From positions 62,001-126,000 of the forward strand of contig NZ_JAJMOY010000009.1 of assembly GCF_020991415.1 (NCBI RefSeq): a DNA stretch of 64,000 bases, in the 5' to 3' direction. The position numbers and the translations under genes were made by a program. The stretch is from Flavobacterium sp. ENC. GTDB lineage: Bacteria > Bacteroidota > Bacteroidia > Flavobacteriales > Flavobacteriaceae. The notes below the pieces were generated by a model. It saw nothing but the letters and a program-made list of their open reading frames with translations, searched no databases and was not told the origin of the DNA. This document shows, piece after piece, positions 1 to 7,779 of this stretch (its first letter is position 1; every line of letters begins with the position of its first letter).

Positions 1-137
1 CGGCTGAAGCTGCTGAAGGAACTATTCGTAAAGCATACGCAACTTCTATCGGAGAAAATGCAGTTCACGGTTCAGACAGCGACGAAAATGCTGCTATCGA
101 AGGTGCATTCCACTTTGCAGGAAGAGAGCAGTTCTAG
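1..137 (+). CDS. ndk: Nucleoside diphosphate kinase, C-terminal end (partial)
   Basis: Only the last 44 codons are in the window; the frame opens at base 3 and stops with TAG at 135-137. The peptide contains [20 protein letters not shown], the NDK segment whose NAVHGSD histidine carries the phosphate in the ping-pong transfer from NTP to NDP. It continues [17 protein letters not shown], a normal NDK end, so the 3' end is intact. The stop codon is the first TAG of the heptamer array that follows. The family assignment is secure from these motifs; the rest of the gene lies upstream. Confidence 0.95.
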   Translation, partial: AEAAEGTIRKAYATSIGENAVHGSDSDENAAIEGAFHFAGREQF

Positions 138-200
138 ATTTTAGATTTTAGATTTTAGATTTTAGATTTTAGATTTTAGATTTTAGATTTTAGATTTTAG
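135..200. repeat. TAGATTT heptamer tandem array, about 9.4 copies
   Basis: A perfect 7-bp period (TAGATTT) runs from the ndk stop codon to base 200, directly before a terminator hairpin. It creates stop codons in several frames. The same word occurs as an inverted pair at 23020-23136, so it belongs to a dispersed family. Confidence 0.95.
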
Positions 201-201
201 C

Positions 202-240
202 AAAAAAAAAATCCATTCGCTGCGCGAATGGATTTTTTTA
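202..240 (+). terminator. Bidirectional intrinsic terminator between ndk and the next convergent gene
   Basis: Stem AATCCATTCGC / GCGAATGGATT with a 3-base loop (TGC), flanked by an A tract on the left and a T tract on the right. It can serve ndk on the plus strand and the gene at 257-976 on the minus strand. Confidence 0.9.
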
Positions 241-256
241 TTCTGATGTAAAATTA

Positions 257-976
257 TTAAAGTTTACCGTCTGTCTTTTTAATGATTTTAGCTACTTTTT
301 CATCTAAATCTTTCAAAAGTTCATCTAAGGCACTTTCACACATAGGTAATATTTTTTCAGCAGTTAAAACCGGAATTCCTCCTATGATAGCTCCGGTCTT
401 TTTAGAGTTTGCACCTTCACTAAAAGCAAATACTTTTTTTCCTGTTTTATCATATAAAGCAATTCTCGCATACGCTTTCATTTTAACCGTTCCGGTTCCA
501 CCCACAGCGAATCCTTTTTGTAAAGCAAAATGTATTTCAGTAAATAAAACACCATCTGCAACATCTTTAAACATAGTAGCAGTTCCTACTTCATTTTCAG
601 AACCATTCATACCTTCATAAATATATTTGTATCCAGGGTAGTTGATGATGGTTTTCCCTGCATCTCCTTCTCTGGCAAATTTAGGAACGAAATCAATATA
701 TTCCTGTTTTTGGATTACCTCATTTTCAGGAAGTAAATCAAAAGGGAATTGTTTAGAAAAAACATTAAAAAAAGAATTATGATACTTCTCTAAAATAGGG
801 GTAAGATTAAAATCAGGATTATTACCTAAATCAGCTATTGCAGCCAAACTGCCTAGTCCCAAATCAGCAAGACTGATTGTTTTGTCTGTGTAAAAACCGA
901 CAACTGCAACTTTTTTCTTTTGCGAATAACTGTTTAAAGCTAATAATACGGTTAAAATAAGGAATACTTTTTTCAT
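257..976 (-). CDS. Secreted protein of unknown function
   Basis: 239 aa beginning MKKVFLILTVLLALNSYSQ, a signal peptide with a probable cleavage after the SYSQ region; there is no lipobox cysteine. The mature part starts KKKVAVVGFYTDK and alternates short hydrophobic strands with charged loops, ending in a Lys-rich helix (about residues 205-239). I recognise no catalytic motif. It is a single-gene unit: the ndk terminator lies after its stop and the terminator of the next minus-strand operon lies upstream of its start. Periplasmic or secreted location is inferred from the signal peptide; function is unknown. Confidence 0.85.
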   Translation of the reverse strand: MKKVFLILTVLLALNSYSQKKKVAVVGFYTDKTISLADLGLGSLAAIADLGNNPDFNLTPILEKYHNSFFNVFSKQFPFDLLPENEVIQKQEYIDFVPKFAREGDAGKTIINYPGYKYIYEGMNGSENEVGTATMFKDVADGVLFTEIHFALQKGFAVGGTGTVKMKAYARIALYDKTGKKVFAFSEGANSKKTGAIIGGIPVLTAEKILPMCESALDELLKDLDEKVAKIIKKTDGKL

Positions 977-1052
977 TGTTTTTGGATTGTTTTTGGATTT
1001 AATTATTAAAAAAATATGTATTAAAAAAAATACTTATCGGTCAAATATATCA

Positions 1053-1090
1053 TAAAAAAAACACTTCCAAAGTAGAAGTGTTAATTTTAT
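1053..1090 (-). terminator. Intrinsic terminator after the DUF721 gene
   Basis: Stem AACACTTC (1060-1067) / GAAGTGTT (1075-1082), 7-base loop. On the minus strand the hairpin is followed by a run of T, matching the end of the transcript from the gene at 1141-1437. Confidence 0.8.
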
Positions 1091-1140
1091 TTTTTAATAT
1101 TAAAACCTAACGATCTAAATCGTTTAAAGTCAAATAGAAT

Positions 1141-1437
1141 TTAACGTAAAACGACATCCTTAACGACTTCACGCCCTAATTCTTCATTAATCATCTTGAC
1201 AATTTTAGATTTTCCGTGGCTCAGTTCCTCTCTCAAAACGGCAGATCCAAGTTCTACATAAAGCGTACTTCCTTTCAGGACAACATTTTTTGTATACGTA
1301 TTTACGCCATTTCCCATCAGCTGCCTCCAGGCTTCTTTTACATCAATCTGATCCATTCCCGGCTGAAGTTTATTCACCTGAATAATCTGTTGCAGCACAT
1401 CTCCAATCGAACTCTGATTATTTAACCTTTTTGCCAT
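1141..1437 (-). CDS. DUF721 (DciA-like) protein
   Basis: 98 aa. The pattern of an N-terminal helical part (SSIGDVLQQIIQVNKLQPGM), a central W (VKEAWRQLMG) and a C-terminal part with VVLKGSTLYVELGSAVLREEL and a final INEELGREVVKDVVLR is that of DUF721, the family containing the helicase-loading factor DciA. Whether this short Bacteroidota form has that job is not shown by the sequence. It overlaps the 3' end of the lipoprotein gene upstream by 20 bp (its start lies inside it), so the two are probably cotranscribed and translationally coupled. A terminator follows. Confidence 0.85.
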   Translation of the reverse strand: MAKRLNNQSSIGDVLQQIIQVNKLQPGMDQIDVKEAWRQLMGNGVNTYTKNVVLKGSTLYVELGSAVLREELSHGKSKIVKMINEELGREVVKDVVLR

Positions 1438-1858
1438 CGTCTAATAAATTTATGGGTCCTGCTTTTTTATAATGATATTCCTTATTTTCCTGGTTTTTCA
1501 CCACCAGTTCTTCATCTGAAATCGAAATCAATTCCTCACTCCACTTTGCATAATTTGTTTTATAATCTAAAAAAGTCTTTCCATCAGCAAATCGAACCGA
1601 AACATTTTCAAAAGAATCACTTGTCAAAAAAGTGCCGTCAAATTGCGGCATCACTTTCTTTCGGATTCCTTTATTTTTTTTAATTTCAAAAAAATCAAAA
1701 GTTTCATTCATGCCATAATCCTTCTCTTCCCCTTTATCAAAAACAACTTTCGTAATTTCCCAGTAGCCGTTCAGTTTTGCAATATCTGCTGGTTTAATTT
1801 CCTGTTTGCAGCTCACAAACAAAAGAGACAAAACCAAAATCATAAAAGAGTTTTTCAT
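1418..1858 (-). CDS. Small lipoprotein, possibly lipocalin-like
   Basis: The chosen start at 1858 gives 146 aa beginning MKNSFMILVLSLLFVSCKQE, a signal peptide with lipobox LFVSC; the open frame extends 23 codons further upstream, but that part runs into a structured intergenic element and has no signal sequence. The mature domain has the pattern LNGYWEITKVVFDKG, then FFEIKKNKG, FDGTFLTSD and a final EELVVKNQENKEYHYKK. Alternating strands after an N-terminal LxGxW resemble lipocalin-like lipoproteins, but this is only fold-level similarity. It overlaps the start of the DUF721 gene. Membrane anchoring is inferred from the lipobox. Confidence 0.8.
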   Translation of the reverse strand: MKNSFMILVLSLLFVSCKQEIKPADIAKLNGYWEITKVVFDKGEEKDYGMNETFDFFEIKKNKGIRKKVMPQFDGTFLTSDSFENVSVRFADGKTFLDYKTNYAKWSEELISISDEELVVKNQENKEYHYKKAGPINLLDDGKKVK

Positions 1859-1878
1859 AATAAGTATACTATTAATAA

Positions 1879-1953
1879 GGAGCTGATTCCTGCTGTCCGC
1901 TTTATCTTTTATGGCGAACACCGCCATAAAAGGATGCCGCTCCCATCAGGGCT
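1879..1953 (-). other. Structured intergenic element with 11-bp perfect hairpin
   Basis: Read on the minus strand, the element begins AGCCCTGATGGGAGCGGCAT and ends CAGCTCC. Its core is an 11-bp perfect stem (CTTTTATGGCG at 1906-1916 with CGCCATAAAAG at 1922-1932, 5-base loop). An outer GGAGC (1879-1883) can pair with GCTCC (1939-1943). It lies in the divergent spacer, within the probable 5' leader of the lipoprotein gene. It has no T tract, so it is not a standard terminator. It could be a conserved structured repeat or a cis-RNA. Confidence 0.6.
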
Positions 1954-2092
1954 AAGACTCCCGTTTTCAAAAAGAAAATTTCGTGAGTCACAAAGTTAAC
2001 CTTATAAAAATTCAAAAGAAATAAAAATTCACAAAACCCATTAAACTATTTTGCATATTTTTGGTCAAACCCCAAACCTAAAAACCAAAAAC

Positions 2093-3157
2093 ATGACCAA
2101 AACTATTTTTAAGCTGCTGATACTCTTAAGTTTTATCAGTTGCACTAAAGAATCATCCGATGCGGAATCGACTCCGGTACAAACCATGTATTTTCCACCT
2201 TTAACAGGAAGCACCTGGGAAACAAAATCCATTTCAGACCTCAAATGGAATCACAATGCAGTACAGCCACTTTTGGATTATTTAGAATTAAAACATTCCA
2301 AATCATTTATTATTTTAGTAAACGGACGAATTGTTTTAGAGAATTATTTCAACAATCACACTGCAACCACGAACTGGTATTGGGCTAGTGCCGGGAAAAC
2401 ACTAACATCAACGATGACCGGAATTGCTCAACAAGAAGGATTGGTCAACATCAACAACAAGGTTTCGGATTATATCGGCACAGGCTGGACAAGTGAATTG
2501 CCTGCACAGGAAAACCAGATCACCTGCAAACACTTACTCACCATGACATCCGGACTTGATGACACTACAGACGATGTAGATCCTGCCAGCTTAATCTACA
2601 AAGCCGACGCCGGAAAACGCTGGGCATATCATAATGTATACGTAAAACTGCAGGATGTCGTAGCGAAGGCAAGTAAACAAACCTGGGAAAACTATTTCAA
2701 TACTAAACTAAGGGACAAAATTGGTATGAACGGCAACTGGGTACAACTTGGCGTAAATAGCGTCTACACCAGCACCACAAGAAGCATGGCCCGTTTCGGA
2801 CTCTTAATGCTCAATAGAGGAAAATGGGAGAATACCACCATTCTGAATGAAAGTTATTTTAGTGAAGCTACCAACACTTCGCAAAACATCAATTTAGGAT
2901 ACGGATACCTGTGGTGGTTGAACGGAAAAGCCAATTACCATTTACCACAATCACAGCTTACGATTCCGGGAAGTATAATTCCAACCGCGCCCAACGATAT
3001 GTTTATGGCACTTGGAAAAAACGACCAGAAAATATACGTTATTCCAAGTAAAAGTATGGTCGTGATCAGAATGGGAGACGCCGCTGACGATGTCAACCTC
3101 GCTTTATCTGATTTTGATGAAACTTTATGGGAGAAAATTAGTGCCTTGTACCAATAG
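2093..3157 (+). CDS. Serine beta-lactamase-fold hydrolase, lipoprotein
   Basis: 354 aa from ATG 2093; the 14 upstream codons of the open frame overlap a TATTTTTG -7 box (2056-2063) and are excluded. The N-terminus MTKTIFKLLILLSFISCTKE is a lipoprotein signal. The SxxK nucleophile motif is SAGK (S99, K102) and the second motif is YHN (Y179-N181), as in class C beta-lactamase/esterase-like proteins (COG1680). The family includes peptidases, esterases and beta-lactamases, and the substrate cannot be read from the sequence. Nothing suggests a resistance cassette. It is an isolated gene followed by a repeat hairpin. Confidence 0.85.
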   Translation: MTKTIFKLLILLSFISCTKESSDAESTPVQTMYFPPLTGSTWETKSISDLKWNHNAVQPLLDYLELKHSKSFIILVNGRIVLENYFNNHTATTNWYWASAGKTLTSTMTGIAQQEGLVNINNKVSDYIGTGWTSELPAQENQITCKHLLTMTSGLDDTTDDVDPASLIYKADAGKRWAYHNVYVKLQDVVAKASKQTWENYFNTKLRDKIGMNGNWVQLGVNSVYTSTTRSMARFGLLMLNRGKWENTTILNESYFSEATNTSQNINLGYGYLWWLNGKANYHLPQSQLTIPGSIIPTAPNDMFMALGKNDQKIYVIPSKSMVVIRMGDAADDVNLALSDFDETLWEKISALYQ

Positions 3158-3180
3158 TTTAATAAAATAAATAAAAAAAG

Positions 3181-3260
3181 AAATTCCAAATTCCAACTTT
3201 AAAATTGGAATTTGGAATTTAATACATTGGAATTTAAAACTTCAGTATTGGAATTTGGGA
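3181..3260. repeat. GGAATTT word repeats with a 16-bp perfect hairpin
   Basis: The 16-base arm 3181-3196 pairs perfectly with 3205-3220 (AAATTCCA-type arms, 8-base loop). Two further TTGGAATTT copies follow. It sits between convergent genes and may terminate both. Same family as 23738-23858 and 54744-54832. Confidence 0.9.
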
Positions 3261-3285
3261 TTTAAAAATTGGATATTTATTTATT

Positions 3286-3465
3286 TTATCTTTTTGTGCG
3301 GATTCTTTTTAGCATTCCCATAAAAAAGAATACAAGGCCCAAAACCAATAAGATGTAATAAAAAGACAAACTTTTATCTTTTAAAACATTGGCCAAAACA
3401 AAACTTAAAACACTTGCGAAATAAAAAGTTACAGGTGTTATATTTTTTAAAGAAGAAAAACTCAT
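3286..3465 (-). CDS. 59-aa membrane protein upstream of ftsY stop
   Basis: A small gene: ATG at 3465, TAA at 3286, 59 codons. It lies 7 bp after the ftsY stop codon in the same direction. The peptide begins MSFSSLKNITPVTFYFASVL, has two hydrophobic segments (about 11-28 and 35-51) joined by LKDKS, and ends in a basic tail (KRIRTKR), so two transmembrane helices with both ends inside are likely. The tight spacing and coding-like composition support a real cotranscribed gene. Function unknown; I know of no family name. Confidence 0.75.
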   Translation of the reverse strand: MSFSSLKNITPVTFYFASVLSFVLANVLKDKSLSFYYILLVLGLVFFFMGMLKRIRTKR

Positions 3466-3472
3466 TCTGCTA

Positions 3473-4426
3473 TTATTTAAAGAAACTATCTACGAATTCA
3501 TATTTATTAAAGACCTGTAGATCTTCAATTCCTTCACCGACACCAATATATTTTACGGGAATCTGAAATTGATCTGAAATACCAATCACGACACCACCTT
3601 TAGCAGTTCCGTCCAATTTAGTAACGGCAAGCGAAGTTACCTCTGTGGCCGCAGTAAACTGTTTTGCCTGCTCAAAAGCATTCTGTCCGGTGGAACCATC
3701 TAAAACCAAAAGAACATCGTGAGGAGCATCAGTAACAACTTTCTGCATCACACGTTTTACCTTGGTCAGTTCGTTCATCAAATTAATTTTATTATGAAGA
3801 CGTCCGGCAGTATCAATAATGACAATATCGGCATTTTGAGCTACAGCAGACTGCAGGGTATCAAAAGCAACAGAAGCAGGATCACTTCCCATATTTTGCC
3901 TTACGATAGGCACATCTACACGGTCGGCCCAAACCTGTAACTGATCAATGGCAGCAGCACGAAAAGTATCTGCAGCACCTAAAACCACTTTATAACCTGC
4001 TTTTTTAAACTGATAAGCCAATTTACCAATTGTAGTGGTTTTTCCAACCCCATTCACTCCAACCACCATTAAAACGTATGGTTTTTTATCTTTTGGGATT
4101 TCAAACTCAGTTGCTTCACCGGTATTTGTTTCAGATAACAAAGAACCAATCTCTTCGCGAAGAATCTGATTTAATTCTTCTGTTCCTAAATATTTATCTT
4201 CGGCAACACGTTTTTCGATTCTCGAAATTATCTTTAATGTTGTATTTACGCCAACATCGGAAGCCACCAGAATTTCTTCCAGGTCATCTAAAACATCGTC
4301 ATCAACCTTAGATTTTCCGGCTACAGCTTTGCTTAACTTTGAGAAAAAAGTAGTTTTTGATTTTTCAAGACTTTTGTCTAAAGTCTCTTTTTTTTCGGTA
4401 GAGAATAATTTTTTAAAAAAACTCAT
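3473..4426 (-). CDS. ftsY: Signal recognition particle receptor FtsY
   Basis: 317 aa. FtsY is the SRP receptor GTPase that docks SRP-ribosome complexes at the inner membrane. The NG domain is complete: G1 GVNGVGKTTT, DTFRAAAIDQLQ, G3 DTAGR, G4 TKLDGTAKGG and the closing GVGEGIEDLQVFN. The acidic A domain typical of E. coli is reduced to a short Lys/Glu-rich N-terminal stretch (MSFFKKLFSTEKKET), as is common outside Proteobacteria. The 59-aa membrane gene follows 7 bp downstream. A TATATTTG box at 4610-4617 is the likely promoter, implying a leader of about 180 bases. Confidence 0.97.
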   Translation of the reverse strand: MSFFKKLFSTEKKETLDKSLEKSKTTFFSKLSKAVAGKSKVDDDVLDDLEEILVASDVGVNTTLKIISRIEKRVAEDKYLGTEELNQILREEIGSLLSETNTGEATEFEIPKDKKPYVLMVVGVNGVGKTTTIGKLAYQFKKAGYKVVLGAADTFRAAAIDQLQVWADRVDVPIVRQNMGSDPASVAFDTLQSAVAQNADIVIIDTAGRLHNKINLMNELTKVKRVMQKVVTDAPHDVLLVLDGSTGQNAFEQAKQFTAATEVTSLAVTKLDGTAKGGVVIGISDQFQIPVKYIGVGEGIEDLQVFNKYEFVDSFFK

Positions 4427-4609
4427 TTTTTTTATTTGTTGTTAGTTCTAGACTATATGATTTTTCGATAATCAATAATCTTAATGTTTACAGAAGAAAT
4501 TCAACTCTCAGCTGCTTCTGATTCCCTCAGCAATTGCTTTCAATTGTTATAAGAAAAATCGGAAACCTTTTCTGAAGAACAATACTATTTTGTTTCTGTA
4601 AATTTTAGA

Positions 4610-4617
4610 CAAATATA
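4610..4617 (-). promoter_or_regulatory. TATATTTG -7 box, probable ftsY promoter
   Basis: A perfect TAnnTTTG match on the minus strand between the ribosomal-protein operon terminator and ftsY. No TTG was found at the usual -33 spacing; that position falls in the terminator hairpin. The leader 4427-4605 shows only weak hairpins. Confidence 0.5.
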
Positions 4618-4625
4618 AAAAATAA

Positions 4626-4655
4626 AAAAGCTACTTCCGAATGAAAGTAGCTTTT
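4626..4655 (-). terminator. Terminator of the rpmB-rpmG-DUF4295 operon
   Basis: Stem AAAAGCTACTT / AAGTAGCTTTT around CCGAATGA, A tract on one side and T tract on the other, 20 bp after the DUF4295 stop codon. Confidence 0.85.
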
Positions 4656-4674
4656 CTATATGCGATGTATGTTA

Positions 4675-4827
4675 TTATTTCTTTTTCAAGAAATTATCAA
4701 CTTCTTCAGGAGTCATAATAGATTCTACGAATGTATATGCACCAGTTTTAGGAGATTTTACCATTTTGATGGCTTTTGATAATCTCTTAGAAGCTGTTTG
4801 TAACGATGCTACGGTTTTCTTTGCCAT
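4675..4827 (-). CDS. DUF4295 small protein of the ribosomal operon
   Basis: 50 aa with ATG at 4827 and TAA at 4675. It begins MAKKTVASLQTASKRLSKAI, contains VKSPKTGAYTFVE and ends MTPEEVDNFLKKK, matching the Bacteroidota-specific DUF4295 family that follows the bL33 gene. It starts 7 bp after rpmG, so it is cotranscribed with rpmB and rpmG. The basic, small character and conserved position suggest a role with the ribosome; that is inference, as the family has no assigned function. Confidence 0.9.
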   Translation of the reverse strand: MAKKTVASLQTASKRLSKAIKMVKSPKTGAYTFVESIMTPEEVDNFLKKK

Positions 4828-4834
4828 GACTTAA

Positions 4835-5017
4835 TTATTTAATTTCTTTATGAACAGTTACACGTTTCAGGATTGGATTAAATTTTTTAATCTCAAGTCT
4901 GTCCGGAGTATTTTTCTTGTTCTTAGTTGTTATATATCTAGAAGTACCTGCAACACCAGAAGTCTTGTGTTCTGTACATTCTAAAATTACCTGGATTCTA
5001 TTACCTTTCTTTGCCAT
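4835..5017 (-). CDS. rpmG: 50S ribosomal protein bL33
   Basis: 60 aa beginning [20 protein letters not shown] with [20 protein letters not shown], typical of bL33. Only one cysteine (ILEC) is present, so this is the zinc-free type without CxxC pairs. It lies between rpmB and the DUF4295 gene with gaps of 27 and 7 bp. Confidence 0.97.
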   Translation of the reverse strand: MAKKGNRIQVILECTEHKTSGVAGTSRYITTKNKKNTPDRLEIKKFNPILKRVTVHKEIK

Positions 5018-5044
5018 CTTGCTATATATTTATTTAGGAAAAGA

Positions 5045-5281
5045 TTATTTGATAAATCCTTCTGACTGTGCTTTTTTCAAAACAGCAGTGATTCCATTTT
5101 TATTAATTGTTTTTATCGTAGATGCTGCTACTCTAAGAGTAATCCATCTATCTTCTTCTGGAAGATAAAAACGCTTTTTAACTAAGTTTACAGAAAATTT
5201 TCTCTTAGTTTTGTTCATAGCGTGAGAAACGTTATTTCCTACCATCGCTCTTTTACCTGTAAGGTCACAAACTCTTGACAT
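5045..5281 (-). CDS. rpmB: 50S ribosomal protein bL28
   Basis: 78 aa: [20 protein letters not shown], then [19 protein letters not shown] and a C-terminal [14 protein letters not shown]. This is a full-length bL28. It keeps only one cysteine near the N-terminus (VCDLTGK), so it lacks the zinc-binding CxxC pairs of the other type. First gene of the three-gene operon ending at the terminator 4626-4655. Confidence 0.97.
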   Translation of the reverse strand: MSRVCDLTGKRAMVGNNVSHAMNKTKRKFSVNLVKKRFYLPEEDRWITLRVAASTIKTINKNGITAVLKKAQSEGFIK

Positions 5282-5352
5282 TATACTTATCTTTTATCGT
5301 TATTCAAAATCAGGGTGCAAAGAAAAGAAAAATAAACCATTGTAGCAAAAAA

Positions 5353-6606
5353 TTAATGCACAATTTTTAAAATTTCTTTCTGTAATATTTCTAAACTCTT
5401 AATCGTAGCTCTATCTATCACTTTTTCACGTGGTTGGCCAAAATTAAATTCTTCCGTAATTATACCATTTGGTGTTGCCAAAGCGATAAAAACGGTACCA
5501 ATTTCCGCATCTGAGTCACCTTTTGACGGTCCGGCGTTCCCCGTAGTCGCAATTGCATAGTCTGTTTTAAGTATCTCTTTCACATTCAAAGCCATAGCCG
5601 ATGCTACCTGTGCACTTACGACCGAATATTGGTTAATGATATCCTGTGAGACCCCAAGAACATTAACCTTCGCCTCCGTTGCATACGAAACCACACTGCC
5701 CTTGAAATAACCGGAAGCTCCGGGAACTGCTGATAAAACCGATGCAATTTTTCCACCCGTAAAACTTTCAGCCGTAGCAATGGTTTTATTTTGTTTCGTC
5801 AATAGTTTTCCGACTACCGACTCTATCGTTTCGTTTTCTTCATAACCTACTATAATATCATGAATTATAGCATCTAATGATTTTATATTGGCTTCAAGCG
5901 CCTCTTCGAGCACTTCTTTATCGGTACCTCTTGCCGAAAGACGCAAACGCACTCTGCCGGGATTTGGAAGGTACGCCAATTTGATAAAATCAGGCAGATT
6001 GTTCTCCCAGTCTTCAATACGTTCCGCGACTAAACTCTCGCCCTGCCCGTACGTTAAAATCGTTCTGTGGATAATATACGGTCGCTTGTATTCGCGGATA
6101 ATTTTTGGAATTATTTCGTTTTCGACCAAATATTTCATTTCATACGGAACTCCCGGAAGCGAAATAAACACCGTATTTTCTTTCTTCATCCACATTCCCG
6201 GTGCTGTACCCACTTTATTATGGAGCACGGTACAGGTGGAAGGAACCAGTGCCTGATCCTTATTTAATTGCGATATCGGGCGTTTGTAAAATCCTTCTAT
6301 TAATTCCGTTACATGCGCCAATACTTCAGGATTCACGACAAGCTCATCATTAAAATATTCGCAGAATGTCTTTTTAGTGATATCGTCTTTTGTCGGCCCT
6401 AATCCGCCGGTAATCACAACGATATCAACTTTGTTCTGCAATAGTGCAAAGGTGTCTAAAATATGTTTTTTGTCATCGCTTATTGAAATCATTTCATGAA
6501 CCTCAACACCGATCCGGTCTAATGATTTTGCAATAAAACCGGAATTAGTATCTACGATCTGACCGATTAAAATTTCGTCTCCAATAGTAATGATGGTTGC
6601 TTTCAT
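5353..6606 (-). CDS. cinA: CinA-family protein (competence/damage-inducible)
   Basis: 417 aa from ATG 6606, where the conserved [20 protein letters not shown] begins; the 35 open codons upstream overlap a structured intergenic element and are excluded. The N-terminal half is the MoCF/COG1058 domain ([18 protein letters not shown]), linked in some CinA proteins to ADP-ribose pyrophosphatase activity. The C-terminal half is the CinA/PncC nicotinamide-nucleotide amidase domain ([21 protein letters not shown]). The length fits two-domain CinA. Likely roles are NAD-cycle repair of NMN and damaged nucleotides, from family knowledge only. Confidence 0.95.
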   Translation of the reverse strand: MKATIITIGDEILIGQIVDTNSGFIAKSLDRIGVEVHEMISISDDKKHILDTFALLQNKVDIVVITGGLGPTKDDITKKTFCEYFNDELVVNPEVLAHVTELIEGFYKRPISQLNKDQALVPSTCTVLHNKVGTAPGMWMKKENTVFISLPGVPYEMKYLVENEIIPKIIREYKRPYIIHRTILTYGQGESLVAERIEDWENNLPDFIKLAYLPNPGRVRLRLSARGTDKEVLEEALEANIKSLDAIIHDIIVGYEENETIESVVGKLLTKQNKTIATAESFTGGKIASVLSAVPGASGYFKGSVVSYATEAKVNVLGVSQDIINQYSVVSAQVASAMALNVKEILKTDYAIATTGNAGPSKGDSDAEIGTVFIALATPNGIITEEFNFGQPREKVIDRATIKSLEILQKEILKIVH

Positions 6607-6660
6607 AGCTGTGGAATATTTTTGCTTACTGAATTGTAAGTCATTATTATAAAGAAGATT

Positions 6661-6726
6661 GTTGCCGCAACGATTTGCATGCGGGGAAGAAACGGCATCT
6701 TTTTGCGACAAAAGAAATACCGCATT
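6661..6726 (+). other. Second, divergent copy of the structured GGCATC element
   Basis: The plus strand reads GTTGCCGCAAC, GCATGCGGGGAAGAAACGGC, then ATCTTTTTGCGACAAAAGA and ATACCGCAT. The order (GGGAnG, CGGCATC, T-run/A-run hairpin, AGAnA) matches the element at 1879-1953, with weaker stems. It lies upstream of cinA on the opposite strand. Confidence 0.4.
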
Positions 6727-6764
6727 ACTATCTTATGAACAAAAGAATAGCTATCGGCATGACT

Positions 6765-6800
6765 CTGTTTTTGATTTCATTATAAGAAAACCAAAAACAG
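6765..6800 (-). terminator. Possible terminator after the HPt gene
   Basis: 9-bp stem CTGTTTTTG / CAAAAACAG with an 18-base loop, just after the HPt stop codon at 6816. The loop is long and no clear T tract follows, so this is weak. Confidence 0.35.
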
Positions 6801-6815
6801 GATCGTGTCTGTATA

Positions 6816-7160
6816 TTACAAATCAAAGTCTTTTTTGATTTCCTTAATCGCATCTTTTACCTGTATTTTTATACTTTTAAAAGTTTCGATAATTTCTTTT
6901 TTCTTGCCTTCGGCCTTTGTCCAGGCCTCCACTTGCAGGATTTCTTCGAATGCAACATTTAACCCCATCAAATCCAATGTTGGTTTTATCTTATGCGCAT
7001 AAGAATAAGCATATTTATGATCTTTCTTTTTGATTCCTTCCTTGATTTGTTTCAAATCCTCGGGAACTTCGGTAACAAATAGTTTTAGAATTTCGTTTAC
7101 AAATTCAGGATCATTATCTGAAAGTGCATACACTTTCGAAAGGTTGTACTTTAATGCCAT
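6816..7160 (-). CDS. HPt (histidine phosphotransfer) domain protein
   Basis: 114 aa, a single HPt domain. The phospho-accepting site is H56 in AYSYAHKIKPTLDLMG, followed by the GL-x-L/V pattern (MGLNVAFEEI) of four-helix HPt bundles. Stand-alone HPt proteins shuttle phosphate between hybrid histidine kinases and response regulators; no kinase or receiver gene is adjacent. The start ATG overlaps the stop of the FAH-family gene (TAATG), so the pair is translationally coupled, although no functional link between the two is evident. Confidence 0.9.
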   Translation of the reverse strand: MALKYNLSKVYALSDNDPEFVNEILKLFVTEVPEDLKQIKEGIKKKDHKYAYSYAHKIKPTLDLMGLNVAFEEILQVEAWTKAEGKKKEIIETFKSIKIQVKDAIKEIKKDFDL

Positions 7161-7771
7161 TATTTTACTTGTATTCTGAATAATTTTTTATCTTCTAAAA
7201 AGCCTTCCAAAACGTCGTTTGGTTTAACAGAGGCAACCCCTTCCGGTGTTCCTGTAAAAATAATGTCGCCGATTTTTAATGTAAAATACTGTGACACAAA
7301 CGACACCAGTTCATCAATTTTCCAGAGCATAAAGCCGGTGTTTCCTTTTTGAACGGTCTTAGAATTATTTGTCAATTCAAAAGTAAGATTTTCCATAGAA
7401 ACAAAATCTGTTTTAGGCAAAAAATCACCGATAACAGCAGAGCCGTCAAAGGCTTTGGCTTTTTCCCATGGCAATCCTTTTGCTTTTAGTTTATCCTGTA
7501 AATCCCTGGCAGTAAAATCAATACCCACACTAATTTCGTCATAATACTTATGCGCAAACTTAGGTTCAATGTACTTTCCTACTTTATTAATTTTAACAAT
7601 TATCTCAATTTCGTGATGAATTTCCTCAGAAAATTCAGGGATTACGAAAGGATGCTGCTTTAATAAAACCGCTGAATCGGGCTTCATAAAAACAACAGGT
7701 TCTGTTGGCCTTTCGTTTTTTAATTCCTCAATATGATTGGTATAATTTCTACCGATACAGATTATTTTCAT
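7160..7771 (-). CDS. Fumarylacetoacetate hydrolase (FAH) family protein
   Basis: 203 aa starting MKIICIGRNYTNHIEELKNE. FAH-fold features: EIEIIVKINKVGKYI (metal-binding glutamates), SVGIDFTARDLQ (metal-binding Asp region), and IGDIIFTGTPEGVASVKPND. The short single-domain form resembles acylpyruvase/oxaloacetate decarboxylase-like proteins (FAHD1 group) rather than tyrosine-pathway FAH. The substrate is not determined by these motifs. Coupled to the HPt gene; separated from the exonuclease gene upstream by a repeat hairpin. Confidence 0.9.
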   Translation of the reverse strand: MKIICIGRNYTNHIEELKNERPTEPVVFMKPDSAVLLKQHPFVIPEFSEEIHHEIEIIVKINKVGKYIEPKFAHKYYDEISVGIDFTARDLQDKLKAKGLPWEKAKAFDGSAVIGDFLPKTDFVSMENLTFELTNNSKTVQKGNTGFMLWKIDELVSFVSQYFTLKIGDIIFTGTPEGVASVKPNDVLEGFLEDKKLFRIQVK

Positions 7772-7779
7772 TATTTTTA

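Noticed and set aside
1859-1927. N-terminal extension of the lipoprotein gene at 1418
   Set aside because: It overlaps the structured element and would hide the signal peptide and lipobox.
6607-6711. Longer cinA start
   Set aside because: The extra 35 residues come from an intergenic element; the conserved domain begins at MKATIITIG.
6735-6786. 16-codon ORF MNKRIAIGMTLFLISL, looking like a signal peptide
   Set aside because: Too short, overlaps the hairpin after the HPt gene and has no continuation in any frame.
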